Origin: an uncultured Halieaceae bacterium
GTDB taxonomy: Bacteria; Pseudomonadota; Gammaproteobacteria; Pseudomonadales; Halieaceae
Assembly: GCA_913056165.1 (NCBI GenBank)
Contig: CAJXMD010000014.1
Span: 1-43,007, forward strand
Reading direction: 5' to 3'
DNA: 43,007 nucleotides
The notes beneath the pieces were generated by a model, which was not told the origin of the DNA, ran no database searches, and saw only the letters and a program-made list of their open reading frames with translations. Below are positions 9,271 through 17,950 of this stretch, piece after piece. A program made the translations under genes and the position numbers. The stretch's first letter is position 1. Each line of letters starts with the position of its first letter.

Positions 9271-11616
9271 TCAGAACTCGAGACGAACTCGTAATCCAAG
9301 ATTACGGCCAGGCAGTGGCACCTGATCCTTCACAAACGACGCGTGATTGCGGGCCACCTCATCGGTCAGATTCCTGGCAAATGCTGTCAACGTCAAGCGC
9401 GTTGAATCGTTGAAACCATAGGACCAGGATGCATCCGCATTCACTAATGTGAAGCCGTCAGTGGTCGACTCACCGGGAGCCACGTTGGTTTGTCGTTCCA
9501 CATCCTTTACCAGCAGCTTGGCGGAGAAATCCTCAAGTATGTAACGCGCTGTGAACATGTTTCTCGCGGGCACGATGCGCGGCACGTCGCCGCCAGCGGT
9601 AAATTCCGCATCCACCTCATCACGACCCAGCGTGAGTTCGAGCTCACCGCGGGGGAGTTCAAAACGCTTACCGATCTCTATCTCATACCCGGTGAATTCC
9701 GCATCCTGTTGACGATACTCCGATAAGATCAGACCTCCATGATCAATGTGCCCTTCTTCGTGATGCTCACCTTCATGGTCGTCATCCATGTGAGCCTCAT
9801 GCTCTTCATCAAGCTCATCACGGAGGTAGATATAATTATCGACCCGGTTGTAGTAAACGGAGGCAGAACCAAACCACCCGTGTACATCGAAATTAAAGGC
9901 CAAATCAATGTTGTTTGAGCGCTCGGTATCGAGATTGACGTCACCTATCTCGTATCGGCTGCTGGCCAAATGCTCCCCGTTCATAAACAGCTCGACCGCC
10001 GAAGGGGTCTTGCTCACACTGGCCAGTCCAAGCGACAGCGAGGCGTGCTGGTTGAGATCTCGTCGCAACGTTGCTGCGGCACTAAACACTTCATCACTGA
10101 AGGATGCTGGATCAAACACGACCTCGTCTTCATGGTGATCATCGTGGTCCCCCTCATGCTCCTCTTCGTGCTCACCCTCATGCTCGTCCTCACCTTCGTG
10201 GCCCTCTTCGTGGTGCATCTCTGCTACGAATCCATCGCGATCGACAAGATCGTAACGAAGGCCAAAATCAAGCGTGGCAAAACCCAGATCGTCAGAGCTG
10301 AAAAAGCCAAGGGTTGTCTCGGTGGAGTCAACCGGCGCCATGAACGCCTCTTCTCCAACGATGGAAATTTCTTCCTCGGCGTAGTTGAGTACAACCCGGC
10401 GAATTCGCTCACCCGCGCTAAGGTCTAACGATACGGATACCTCAGTAGCTTCATTGCTAAATACGGTGGGACCCTCAGCATGATCGTGGCCCTCATGGCC
10501 TTCTTCCTCTTCACCTTCAGCGTGCTGTTCAATGAGCTCGTAGTCTGTATTCTTCACTGCAAAATCGATGGAGTTCAGCAAAGGAAGCCCGGTGTTGAGT
10601 GAGCCGGTCAGCGCAATGATTTCTGACTGAGTCTCAGAAAAAATACGCTCCTCGCCGTGTTCTTCATGATGATCATCCTCATGCTCACCCTCGTGCTCTT
10701 CTTCATGCTCGCCCTCATGTTCACCCTCATGATCGTCTCCATGTTCCTCATGGGCGGCCTCTGAGTGAAAGGGGATTCCATAGGTGCTGCTTAAGTCGCT
10801 GTAGGAGAGACCAACATATCCCCAGTCGCCAGTGGTAGAAACACCAAACCGATGGGACGTTGTCGACACGTCAGAGTTGGCGAGCTTGTCCATGTCTCCA
10901 TGACCTTCCTCATGCCCCTCTTCATGCTCTCCCTCGTGCTCTTCCTCATGCTCCTCATCGTGATGATCGTCGTGCATATCAAGCACAGCACCGGTGGGAA
11001 TCTCGTAATTCCCCATGTCAGTATCTTGAAAGCTATAGGTGAGATTTAAGGCACCCACTTTTCCTCGCAATGACAAATCAACGACTTCACCATCGTTAAC
11101 AGACTGGGCTTCCGCGCCCACAGAACCACTGAATCCATCCAGATCAGTCTTTGGAATGGTGTTGTCCACGACATTGACGATTCCTCCAACAGAGCCATTG
11201 GAGTACAACAGAGCCGAGGGACCGCGAACAATTTCCACCTGCTGAACGTCATTAAGACTGACATCCACCGCATGATCGGGTCCAAGGGCTGATACATCGC
11301 GGATGACCGTACCGTTATTGAGCACCTTGACCCGGTTACCGCTCATCCCTCGGATGATAGGCTGCCCTACCGCCCCACCAAAATCCGCGGAAGAAACTCC
11401 GAGCAGTCCATCGACATGCTCCCCAAGGGATTGCACGCCAGCTTCCGTGATTTGTTTGCCATCCAATACGTGAATGGGACGGGTGGCGGACGATTCGTTG
11501 ATGCCGACAAAGGATGCCGTTACCACGATCTCTTCTAATAAGGTTTCTTCATTGCCAAGTACCGTGAGCGGTGTCACCGCTACAGTAACGAGAGCTAGAG
11601 CTGCTGCATGCCGCAT
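9271..11616 (-). CDS. znuD: ZnuD-like TonB-dependent receptor with His/Glu-rich loops
   Basis: 781 residues. A signal peptide is followed by the TonB box EEIVVTA, a plug with IIRGMSGNRVKVLNNG and VEIVRGPSALLYSNGSVGGIVNVVDN, then a barrel ending LRVRLEF. At least five segments rich in His, Glu and Asp are spread over the protein, at the positions of extracellular loops. ZnuD of Neisseria and related receptors use such loops to capture zinc; cadmium, copper or nickel are alternatives. The start is supported by a perfect AGGAGG site. A small exported His/Cys protein precedes it by 48 bp in the same direction. The gene converges with the homocysteine methyltransferase. No Zur operator was recognised. 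Confidence 0.88.
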   Translation of the reverse strand: MRHAAALALVTVAVTPLTVLGNEETLLEEIVVTASFVGINESSATRPIHVLDGKQITEAGVQSLGEHVDGLLGVSSADFGGAVGQPIIRGMSGNRVKVLNNGTVIRDVSALGPDHAVDVSLNDVQQVEIVRGPSALLYSNGSVGGIVNVVDNTIPKTDLDGFSGSVGAEAQSVNDGEVVDLSLRGKVGALNLTYSFQDTDMGNYEIPTGAVLDMHDDHHDEEHEEEHEGEHEEGHEEGHGDMDKLANSDVSTTSHRFGVSTTGDWGYVGLSYSDLSSTYGIPFHSEAAHEEHGDDHEGEHEGEHEEEHEGEHEDDHHEEHGEERIFSETQSEIIALTGSLNTGLPLLNSIDFAVKNTDYELIEQHAEGEEEEGHEGHDHAEGPTVFSNEATEVSVSLDLSAGERIRRVVLNYAEEEISIVGEEAFMAPVDSTETTLGFFSSDDLGFATLDFGLRYDLVDRDGFVAEMHHEEGHEGEDEHEGEHEEEHEGDHDDHHEDEVVFDPASFSDEVFSAAATLRRDLNQHASLSLGLASVSKTPSAVELFMNGEHLASSRYEIGDVNLDTERSNNIDLAFNFDVHGWFGSASVYYNRVDNYIYLRDELDEEHEAHMDDDHEGEHHEEGHIDHGGLILSEYRQQDAEFTGYEIEIGKRFELPRGELELTLGRDEVDAEFTAGGDVPRIVPARNMFTARYILEDFSAKLLVKDVERQTNVAPGESTTDGFTLVNADASWSYGFNDSTRLTLTAFARNLTDEVARNHASFVKDQVPLPGRNLGLRVRLEF
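9740..10985 (-). repeat. Low-complexity His/Glu-coding repeats inside the ZnuD-like receptor
   Basis: Five clusters of degenerate codon repeats encode His-Glu-Gly and His-Asp runs, centred near 9740-9810, 10120-10215, 10480-10530, 10655-10760 and 10900-10985. On the plus strand they appear as repeated cctcatgctc / cttcgtgctc units. They are the sort of repeat that can expand or contract by slippage in units of three bases, changing loop length. Confidence 0.75.
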
Positions 11617-11664
11617 GCTCGCCTCCTAAAAATAAGGTTTCAGTGAACTTAAGGTTATTAAGAG

Positions 11665-11949
11665 TCAGCTGAGAGGCGGGGCACGAGCTCTGAAGGAAGA
11701 AGTTGGTGCAACGGGGACCGCAGCGACAAGAGAGTTTGTCTCGGCGGTGTGAAGGTTTTCGACGGGGTGAACAACAACGCTTGAAGTGGCCGCGGATTGC
11801 TCGACAGAGCAATGGTGACACTCAACGTGGTTTTGGGTAAATCCACCAAGGGGATCATGCTCGACCGCATGAGCAGTATTGCCGACGACAAACAGCATCG
11901 CCGCGCAAAGCACCAATCGAGCATATTGTTTATAGCCGCGAAGCGTCAT
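11665..11949 (-). CDS. Small exported His/Cys protein, DUF2946-like
   Basis: 94 residues. An N-terminal signal peptide (ARLVLCAAMLFVVGNTAHA) is followed by a short mature part with HDPLGGFTQNHVECHHCSVEQ, a Cx2C pair flanked by histidines that looks like a metal-binding site. The C-terminal half is Ala/Val-rich with VPVAPTSSFRARAPP. Similar small DUF2946-type proteins sit next to heavy-metal TonB receptors. It is upstream of the ZnuD-like receptor in the same orientation, so it is probably co-transcribed and metal-linked. Family naming is by resemblance; function is not known. Confidence 0.7.
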   Translation of the reverse strand: MTLRGYKQYARLVLCAAMLFVVGNTAHAVEHDPLGGFTQNHVECHHCSVEQSAATSSVVVHPVENLHTAETNSLVAAVPVAPTSSFRARAPPLS

Positions 11950-12030
11950 CGTCAGACTGAACCCTTAGAATCAGTCACCGTAGTGGGGCCAGAATAGACC
12001 AGTCACGGCCGCCACCGCAACATCACCGGT

Positions 12031-13023
12031 TCAGTCGTAAGACAACTCTGTCGCCTTCCCCGAGAAGACGCGGTGCACGTAAAGGGTGTAGCCCAGAATG
12101 GCGGGCAGCGTCACGATTGCTCCCCAAAAAATGAATTGCAGTGACTCAGTGGCCGCGGCTGCATCCCACAGAGTCATGCGCCCAATCACGATGTCGGGAT
12201 AGATGCTGTAGGCGAGGCCAATCGCGGCCATCAGGCAAATCACCATAAGCGCCACAAAGATAAACCAGCCGTAGCCGGCGTGCAGCACGCGCGGCCGGCG
12301 CAGCATCCAGTCCATGCCCAAAATGGCCAAACCGCAGCTCATGGGGATAGGTAGCAGACCGATAGCGTCAGGCAGCTTGAACCAGCGATCAGCGATATCC
12401 TGACTCACCAAAGGCGTGGCGATAGACACCAAAAGCAGCGCAAAGGCCATAGGAGGTAGCGCCAGTCGGCACCAATGGGCGGCTTTGTCGAAGAGCTCGT
12501 CTTCGGTCTTGATCAGCAACCACGCGCCACCGAGCATGATGTAAAGGGCGGGCAATGTAAGGGAAATCAGCACAGAGAAGGCAAGGCTGACCGGATCGCC
12601 GGTGAGTCCAGTGATGTAAGCACCGAGCATCCAGCCCTGCGCCATGGACGCCATGAGCGATCCAAGCGCGAAAAGTTTATTCCACATAGGCTGTCGGTGA
12701 TCGGCAGATTTCACCCGGAAGTCAAAGGCAGCACCACGCAAAATAAGCCCGACCAACATAATGGTGACGGGGATATAAAGAGCAGTGAGAATAATGCCAT
12801 GGGCTTTCGGGAACGCAATCAGCAGCACACCTACGCCCATCACGATCCAGGTTTCGTTGGCATCCCAGAAAGGACCGATGGAGGCAATCATCACGTCCTT
12901 CTCAGCATCCGTGCCGAAGGGCAGCAACATGCCAACCCCCAAATCAAAACCATCGAGAATCACATACAGCAGCAGCGATAAGCCCATCGCTGATACGAAG
13001 AAAAGCGGCAGCGCTTCACTCAC
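12031..13023 (-). CDS. cydB: Cytochrome bd-type ubiquinol oxidase subunit II
   Basis: 330 residues with about eight to nine membrane helices and the family opening LLLYVILDGFDLGVGMLLPF. It begins at GTG 13023, overlapping the cydA stop by four bases, so the two subunits are translationally coupled. Subunit II supports the haem-bearing subunit I in the quinol-oxidising, oxygen-reducing complex of the inner membrane. The length and the partner's short Q loop fit the cyanide-insensitive (CioB) subtype. No CydX-like small gene follows. Confidence 0.95.
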   Translation of the reverse strand: MSEALPLFFVSAMGLSLLLYVILDGFDLGVGMLLPFGTDAEKDVMIASIGPFWDANETWIVMGVGVLLIAFPKAHGIILTALYIPVTIMLVGLILRGAAFDFRVKSADHRQPMWNKLFALGSLMASMAQGWMLGAYITGLTGDPVSLAFSVLISLTLPALYIMLGGAWLLIKTEDELFDKAAHWCRLALPPMAFALLLVSIATPLVSQDIADRWFKLPDAIGLLPIPMSCGLAILGMDWMLRRPRVLHAGYGWFIFVALMVICLMAAIGLAYSIYPDIVIGRMTLWDAAAATESLQFIFWGAIVTLPAILGYTLYVHRVFSGKATELSYD

Positions 13024-14372
13024 GCAGCGGTCCCCACCAACGGCGTACCCAGCGGGTTCGAGTCTTCTTCAAGTGACTTCGCCGGCTTCACCGCCATAAT
13101 CCGCAGCGCCTTCATGTAGGCAATCATCAGCGCCAGATACAGACCCACATAGCCAAACAGCGTGCCCGCGAGCGTTGCGGACGGATGCTGTGCAACCACC
13201 TCTGTCGTGGACACCAGACCCTGCACAATCCATGGCTGACGACCGATCTCGGTCACATACCATCCTGCAACGCTGGCCACCCAGCCGGAGAAGGTCATGA
13301 GCGATACCGAGCGCAGCGCCAAGCTGCTCAACTTGTCGCGACGAAATAGCTGCCACGCGCCCCACCACGACACCAAGAGCATCAGGGTGCCGACACCGGT
13401 CATCACGCGGAAGGACCAGAACACCGGCGCAACCGGAGGGTGGGCCTCAAAATCATTGAGGCCTTTGACCTCCCCCTCAAGATCGTGGGTCAAAATCAAG
13501 CTCGCCGCATACGGGATCTTGATTGCGAAGTGAGTTTCGCGCGCATCTTCATCGGGGAGGCCAATGAGGGTAAAACCAGCGCCTTGCTCGGTCTCCCAGA
13601 CCGCTTCCATTGCCGCCACTTTGGCGGGCTGATGTTCGAGGGTATTAAGACCATGAAGGTCGCCCGCTATTATCTGCAGCGGGATGACAATAGCCGCAGT
13701 GTAGATACCCGACTTGAGCACCATTTTGGTCGCCGGGCCATCCACGCCTTTTCGGATTCGGTAAGCACACACGCCAGCCACCAGGAAGGCCGAGGTCAAG
13801 AGACTTGCCAGCATCATGTGGGTAAAGCGATACGGGAACGAGGGATTAAAAATAATCGCCGCCCAGCTCTCTGCGAAGAATTGACCCTCGCTGATTTCAT
13901 AGCCCGCGGGGGTATGCATCCATGAGTTCAGGGCGAGAATCCAGAAGGCCGACAGCGAGGTACCGAACGCCACAAGAAAAGTTGAAATTAAATGGGTGCG
14001 ATTGGAGACGCGCTGCTTACCGAAAAGCATGATCCCGAGGAAGGATGCCTCAAGAAAGAACGCGGTGAGCACCTCGTAACCAAGTAGAGGGCCCGCGATG
14101 TTACCCGTCCGTTCCATAAAGCCCGGCCAGTTGGTGCCGAACTGGAAACTCATGGTAATGCCCGATACCACGCCCAATGCGAAGGTCAGCGCGTAGACTT
14201 TGACCCAAAAATTATAGGCGTGCTCCCAGTACATATCCTGGGTTTGGGTGAAGCGAACCCGAAAGAACAGCAAAAACCAGCCCAAACCGATCGTAATGGT
14301 CGGAAACAGGATATGAAAAGTGATGTTTGCAGCAAACTGAATGCGCGAGAGTACGAAAGGATCGAGTTCCAT
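13020..14372 (-). CDS. cydA: Cytochrome bd-type ubiquinol oxidase subunit I (CioA-like)
   Basis: 450 residues, shorter than the E. coli enzyme (about 520), with the short quinol-loop typical of CioA. The opening FVLSRIQFAANITFHILFPT carries the haem b595 histidine; RFTHMMLASLLTSAFLVAG carries the haem b558 histidine; and GRQPWIVQG is the conserved quinol-oxidase signature. It transfers electrons from ubiquinol to oxygen without proton pumping. It is first in a two-gene operon with cydB. No FNR/Anr site (TTGAT-N4-ATCAA) was seen upstream, so control by oxygen is not evident. Confidence 0.95.
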   Translation of the reverse strand: MELDPFVLSRIQFAANITFHILFPTITIGLGWFLLFFRVRFTQTQDMYWEHAYNFWVKVYALTFALGVVSGITMSFQFGTNWPGFMERTGNIAGPLLGYEVLTAFFLEASFLGIMLFGKQRVSNRTHLISTFLVAFGTSLSAFWILALNSWMHTPAGYEISEGQFFAESWAAIIFNPSFPYRFTHMMLASLLTSAFLVAGVCAYRIRKGVDGPATKMVLKSGIYTAAIVIPLQIIAGDLHGLNTLEHQPAKVAAMEAVWETEQGAGFTLIGLPDEDARETHFAIKIPYAASLILTHDLEGEVKGLNDFEAHPPVAPVFWSFRVMTGVGTLMLLVSWWGAWQLFRRDKLSSLALRSVSLMTFSGWVASVAGWYVTEIGRQPWIVQGLVSTTEVVAQHPSATLAGTLFGYVGLYLALMIAYMKALRIMAVKPAKSLEEDSNPLGTPLVGTAA

Positions 14373-14856
14373 GGGGTGCCTCTTTCAACGGATTCGGATT
14401 ATATGGAACTTCCCCCCTCACAACGACCATTGGGCATGGTTTTTTGTCATACAGGATATTCTTTGTGTTTATTACAGCACCTTTTCGCATAACCCTAAGT
14501 TTTTAAACTTTAGACACCACAGCCTTCAATTTTTTAAAGCTCATTCGCTCCGGCGTTCTATTCTACGGAAATACCCTGCCGGTGACCCCCAATTGCGGGA
14601 CTGTGGTCCTTGATGATGTTTAACCCCCCCCCTCCGCCTGAGTCGTCAAAAAGTGCCGTTGCACTGGTGGGGTACATGCGAGCACCTAGCCGCAAAGACA
14701 CTTCCATATTCAACAGAACAAACCTTTCGGCGGCAGTTAGGTGTTGGAAGCTGTATAGTCAAGCCAGCACGGCGCCGATCCTTGACTCAATAGATAAATC
14801 GCTGAAAAACTCTAGGATCTCAACTCTATCTGTACAGGAACATTGTCAAAACCCGC
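14373..14856. other. Intergenic region between cydA and the signalling island
   Basis: 484 bp between divergently transcribed genes. It should hold promoters for cydAB and for the hydrolase-cyclase gene. It includes a run of nine C residues near 14624-14632 and marks the change from GC-rich flank to the more AT-rich island. No gene, RNA or clear operator was recognised. Confidence 0.5.
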
Positions 14857-16236
14857 ATGAATCAAGACGTTAAAACTCAATTTGCAGCGCGTGAGGATAC
14901 CAAAATCGCGTATCGGGTTTATGGATCTGGAGCAAAAGATCTAATAATCGTGCCAGGAATAATTTCCCATGTTGAATACGCGCATGAGTTGCCGGGTTAC
15001 AACGATTTTATTCAGCAGCTTACACCCCACTTCCGCATAATAGTTTTTGACAAAAGAGGTAACGGTTTATCGCAAAAACTCGCAGATTCCGCTCCAACTC
15101 TTGAGGAGCGCATGGATGATATAAGGTTGGTTTTAGATGCCGTTGGCTCCGAGAGAGCTACAGTGATGGGGGTATCTGAAGGTGGCTCTCTCAGCGCCCT
15201 GTTCGCCGCCATGTATCCGGAAAGAACAGAAAAGCTTATTTTATTCGGCGCTTTTGCCCACACACCTGGACTTGAGAAACTAAAGCGACTTCCCAATTTT
15301 ATTACAGGACTGCTAAAAAAGTTCATGGTCTGGAAGGCTGTGAAAAATGTCGAAAAAACATGGGGGAACGGGGAGTTCGTGCGCAAGGTACTTCCGTCCC
15401 GGATGCTAATAAACAACGAGCTGCGCCAAAAATTCAAGCACTTCGAGCTGGCATCTACCAATGCATCCAACATGGCAAAGATGATGTCACTGCTTGCAGA
15501 GATGGACGTTAGCGCTTTCCTCCGGGATGTAAGGTGTCCCACTCTGGTGATGCACTCCCACGATGACCGACTGATCCCATTCCAATATGGTCACGCGCTC
15601 CATGAAGGCATTGCAGACTCTGAGCTTATAGAGTTGTCTGACGCAGGTCACACTTACTTTATGTCAAGAGATCCTCGAATTGCTGATGAGATTATTTCTT
15701 TTGCAGCTATGGGACACTCTGCTTCTAACGAGTCTGGCCATGAAGGGCGGGTCCTTGCCACCGTAATGTTTAACGACATAGTCAGCTCTACCCGCCTTCA
15801 AGCCGATCTGGGCGACGAGGTATGGCGAATGAAGATTCGAAGCTTTGAGGCCATGTGCAAAAAAGAGATTAGTAATGCTGATGGTATTTTTATAAAAGGT
15901 CTTGGTGATGGTGTTCTAGCAGTATTTTCTGGTCCCGCTCGAGCTATTCGTTGCGCGATTGCCATAAAGGAGCAAGCCAAGGACCTAGACATTAGGCTTC
16001 GCACAGGTCTCCATGTAGGCGAGATTGAAAAGGACCAGTCCGATATTAGCGGAATCAATGTAAATTTAGCGTCCCGCATTCAGGGAGTTGCGTCGGCCGA
16101 TCAGGTCGTTGTTTCAGACGTGTTGAAGAGTTTAGCTTTTGGGTCTGGTCTCGAATTTAGCGAGCTTGGAGATTTTGAGCTAAAAGACTTTGACGGAAAG
16201 TGGCGACTGTCGGAAGCTAACGCAATAGCGGAATGA
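14857..16236 (+). CDS. Alpha/beta-hydrolase fused to class III nucleotide cyclase
   Basis: 459 residues in two domains. Residues 1-285 form an alpha/beta hydrolase with nucleophile S107 (GVSEGG), acid D236 (SHDDRLIP) and H265 (AGHTYF). Residues 295-455 form a class III adenylate/guanylate cyclase domain with metal ligands D307 (FNDIVSST) and D351 (KGLGDG), Lys K347, Asp D396 and N403-x3-R407. All residues needed for activity as a homodimer appear present; K347 and D396 point to ATP as substrate. The layout resembles mycobacterial Rv1900c-type proteins, in which the hydrolase may sense a lipid or ester ligand. No signal peptide or membrane segment is seen, so it is cytosolic. It heads the plus-strand signalling genes. 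Confidence 0.9.
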   Translation: MNQDVKTQFAAREDTKIAYRVYGSGAKDLIIVPGIISHVEYAHELPGYNDFIQQLTPHFRIIVFDKRGNGLSQKLADSAPTLEERMDDIRLVLDAVGSERATVMGVSEGGSLSALFAAMYPERTEKLILFGAFAHTPGLEKLKRLPNFITGLLKKFMVWKAVKNVEKTWGNGEFVRKVLPSRMLINNELRQKFKHFELASTNASNMAKMMSLLAEMDVSAFLRDVRCPTLVMHSHDDRLIPFQYGHALHEGIADSELIELSDAGHTYFMSRDPRIADEIISFAAMGHSASNESGHEGRVLATVMFNDIVSSTRLQADLGDEVWRMKIRSFEAMCKKEISNADGIFIKGLGDGVLAVFSGPARAIRCAIAIKEQAKDLDIRLRTGLHVGEIEKDQSDISGINVNLASRIQGVASADQVVVSDVLKSLAFGSGLEFSELGDFELKDFDGKWRLSEANAIAE

Positions 16237-16407
16237 TGTGGCCAAGGATGCACTTCTACTGCCAGAAGATTGATACTCCAATGGCCCTCTATATCTGTCA
16301 GCCAGGGTACATAAAGATACAGCGTTATCGCTAATGCGGTCACAATCAAGTTTTGTTATTGTTCATGACGTTCGCTCCCTCCGGCTACTGTCTTGATGAG
16401 GTGCTTC

Positions 16408-17022
16408 ATGCAAGATCTAAGTACAGAGTTCACTGAGGAACCGCTTGTCACAGAAACCATAGAGTGGCTCGACTCAGCGCTGGATGACACCCTCTTTTAT
16501 CATTCCCCCGAACACACTAAAGACGTGCTTCGACAATCTATCGAATTGGCGAGGGAGGATGGTCTAAATCAGCGAGATATGTTGTTGCTTGCAGTGGCTG
16601 CCGCTTTCCATGATGCGGGATTCATACAGCAGCGTCCTAAGAATGAGCCAATTGGCGCGAGCATGGCGGCTAAAGCTATGGCTGAATCAGGGCGGTTCAG
16701 CAAGGCTGAGCAAGAATTGGTTCAGCAGATGATTCTAGATACGCAATTGGTTTTGGAAGGGCCTGCCCAAATCTCAAATTCAAGGCTTTCGCCATGGTTG
16801 CTAGACGCCGACCTTGCTAATCTCGGCAGAGAGGATTTCTGGCTCCAAACAGAACTTTTAGCCAAGGAGCTCAATGTAGAAATGGAAGACATGATGCCCA
16901 TGACAAAAGCTCTTATGGCACGCCATGACTGGCAAAGTCCTGCAGGAAAGAAACTATTTGCGAGCAAGAAGGCAGAGAATCTTTTGGCTTTAGAGGCCAA
17001 GCTAGGTGAAGAAAATTCGTAA
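16408..17022 (+). CDS. HD-domain phosphohydrolase
   Basis: 204 residues from the ATG at 16408, which follows a GAGG ribosome site; in-frame TTG/ATG codons 12-15 bases upstream are less likely. The HD metal site shows H32/H36 (YHSPEHTKDV), H68-D69 (FHDAGF) and a later DADLANLG aspartate. HD proteins of this size hydrolyse nucleotides or related phosphoesters. Lying between two cyclase genes and a cyclic-nucleotide-binding gene, it may degrade or process the signal, but no phosphodiesterase-specific HD-GYP motif is present. The substrate is unknown. Confidence 0.85.
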   Translation: MQDLSTEFTEEPLVTETIEWLDSALDDTLFYHSPEHTKDVLRQSIELAREDGLNQRDMLLLAVAAAFHDAGFIQQRPKNEPIGASMAAKAMAESGRFSKAEQELVQQMILDTQLVLEGPAQISNSRLSPWLLDADLANLGREDFWLQTELLAKELNVEMEDMMPMTKALMARHDWQSPAGKKLFASKKAENLLALEAKLGEENS

Positions 17023-17068
17023 TTTTGAAGGCCCCAGAAAGGACCTCAGTTTAAAGCATAGGTAAAAC

Positions 17069-17881
17069 ATGAGTGGCATTGAGAGAAAACCGTCCCAAGC
17101 AAACCCGAAATTAAATGAAGTTACGATCGCTGCTGGTACTATTTTATTTTCAGAGGGCGACCGAGCCGATGCGATGTATATCGTACAGGCAGGCGAGATC
17201 GATATCGCCATCAACAAAGGTGCGCACACTCTAGCGACTCTGGAAAAGGGCGCTAGCTTTGGAGAGCAAGCTGTGGTCGGTACCAAGTACCGAATGGCGA
17301 CAGCAACTGCTAGAACGCAAGCAGTATGCTTGGAGATTCCAGCTGACTGGCTGGGTCGTCAACTCAGTACAGCACCACCACTTCTTAAAACAGTGTTTTC
17401 TGCACTTACCCTACAGTTACTCCAAAGAAATTACATCGCCTCACTCTTAAATAGCGGAGAAGGTGACGGCCATTTTGTGATTGATCCAGGAAGCCCCGCA
17501 GAGCACGCTTGGGACACCTTTACGAAAGGAACAACCTTAAATTCGATTTACTGCTCCGACGGAAGTGCTATACAAAATCAGCTTCTCGCTGGCAGGGCTC
17601 TGATCATCAGCTCTGGCAAGCTGGCAGTGCGACGTGGATCAGCTAATTGCGTTATGGGCGAGGGTGCTGTGGTGGGATTGGCAGAGGTGTTGGCGGGAGT
17701 GCCTTTTGATGATGCGGTCGACGTGCTGTCCTCTGTTAATGCATGGGCCGTAGATGGCGATTCAGCTTATACGCTCATTTCAAAACTCAACAAGGGCCTG
17801 TTCGGTGTTGTAAAGGGCTTTGTTGGGCGCGTGCTGGGAGATGGCAAATCGTTAGGACGACTAGCAAATCCGCCTCAGTGA
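17069..17881 (+). CDS. Cyclic-nucleotide-binding domain protein, two CNB folds
   Basis: 270 residues. Residues 12-125 form a cyclic-nucleotide-binding (Crp-type) fold with FGEQAVVGTKYRMATATA, in which E66 and R75 match the ribose- and phosphate-binding residues of the phosphate-binding cassette. Residues about 145-250 look like a second, degenerate CNB fold (KGTTLNSIYCSDG, LIISSGKLAV, GEGAVVGLAEVLAG) without the key Arg. No helix-turn-helix, kinase or membrane segment follows, so it resembles a PKA regulatory-type module more than a transcription factor. Its position between an HD protein and two cyclases suggests it reads their product. How it passes the signal on is not visible. Confidence 0.85.
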   Translation: MSGIERKPSQANPKLNEVTIAAGTILFSEGDRADAMYIVQAGEIDIAINKGAHTLATLEKGASFGEQAVVGTKYRMATATARTQAVCLEIPADWLGRQLSTAPPLLKTVFSALTLQLLQRNYIASLLNSGEGDGHFVIDPGSPAEHAWDTFTKGTTLNSIYCSDGSAIQNQLLAGRALIISSGKLAVRRGSANCVMGEGAVVGLAEVLAGVPFDDAVDVLSSVNAWAVDGDSAYTLISKLNKGLFGVVKGFVGRVLGDGKSLGRLANPPQ

Positions 17882-17950
17882 TGAGTTAACGAGAAAGAAA
17901 TTGCGGCACTGAGCCAATACCCTCACCGAGACAACCAAAAAGGGAACCCA

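Noticed and set aside
11950-12030. Zur operator before the small exported protein and ZnuD-like receptor
   Set aside because: No AT-rich palindrome of the Zur type was recognised.
14373-14600. FNR/Anr site before cydA
   Set aside because: No TTGAT-N4-ATCAA was found despite the expectation for an oxygen-regulated oxidase.
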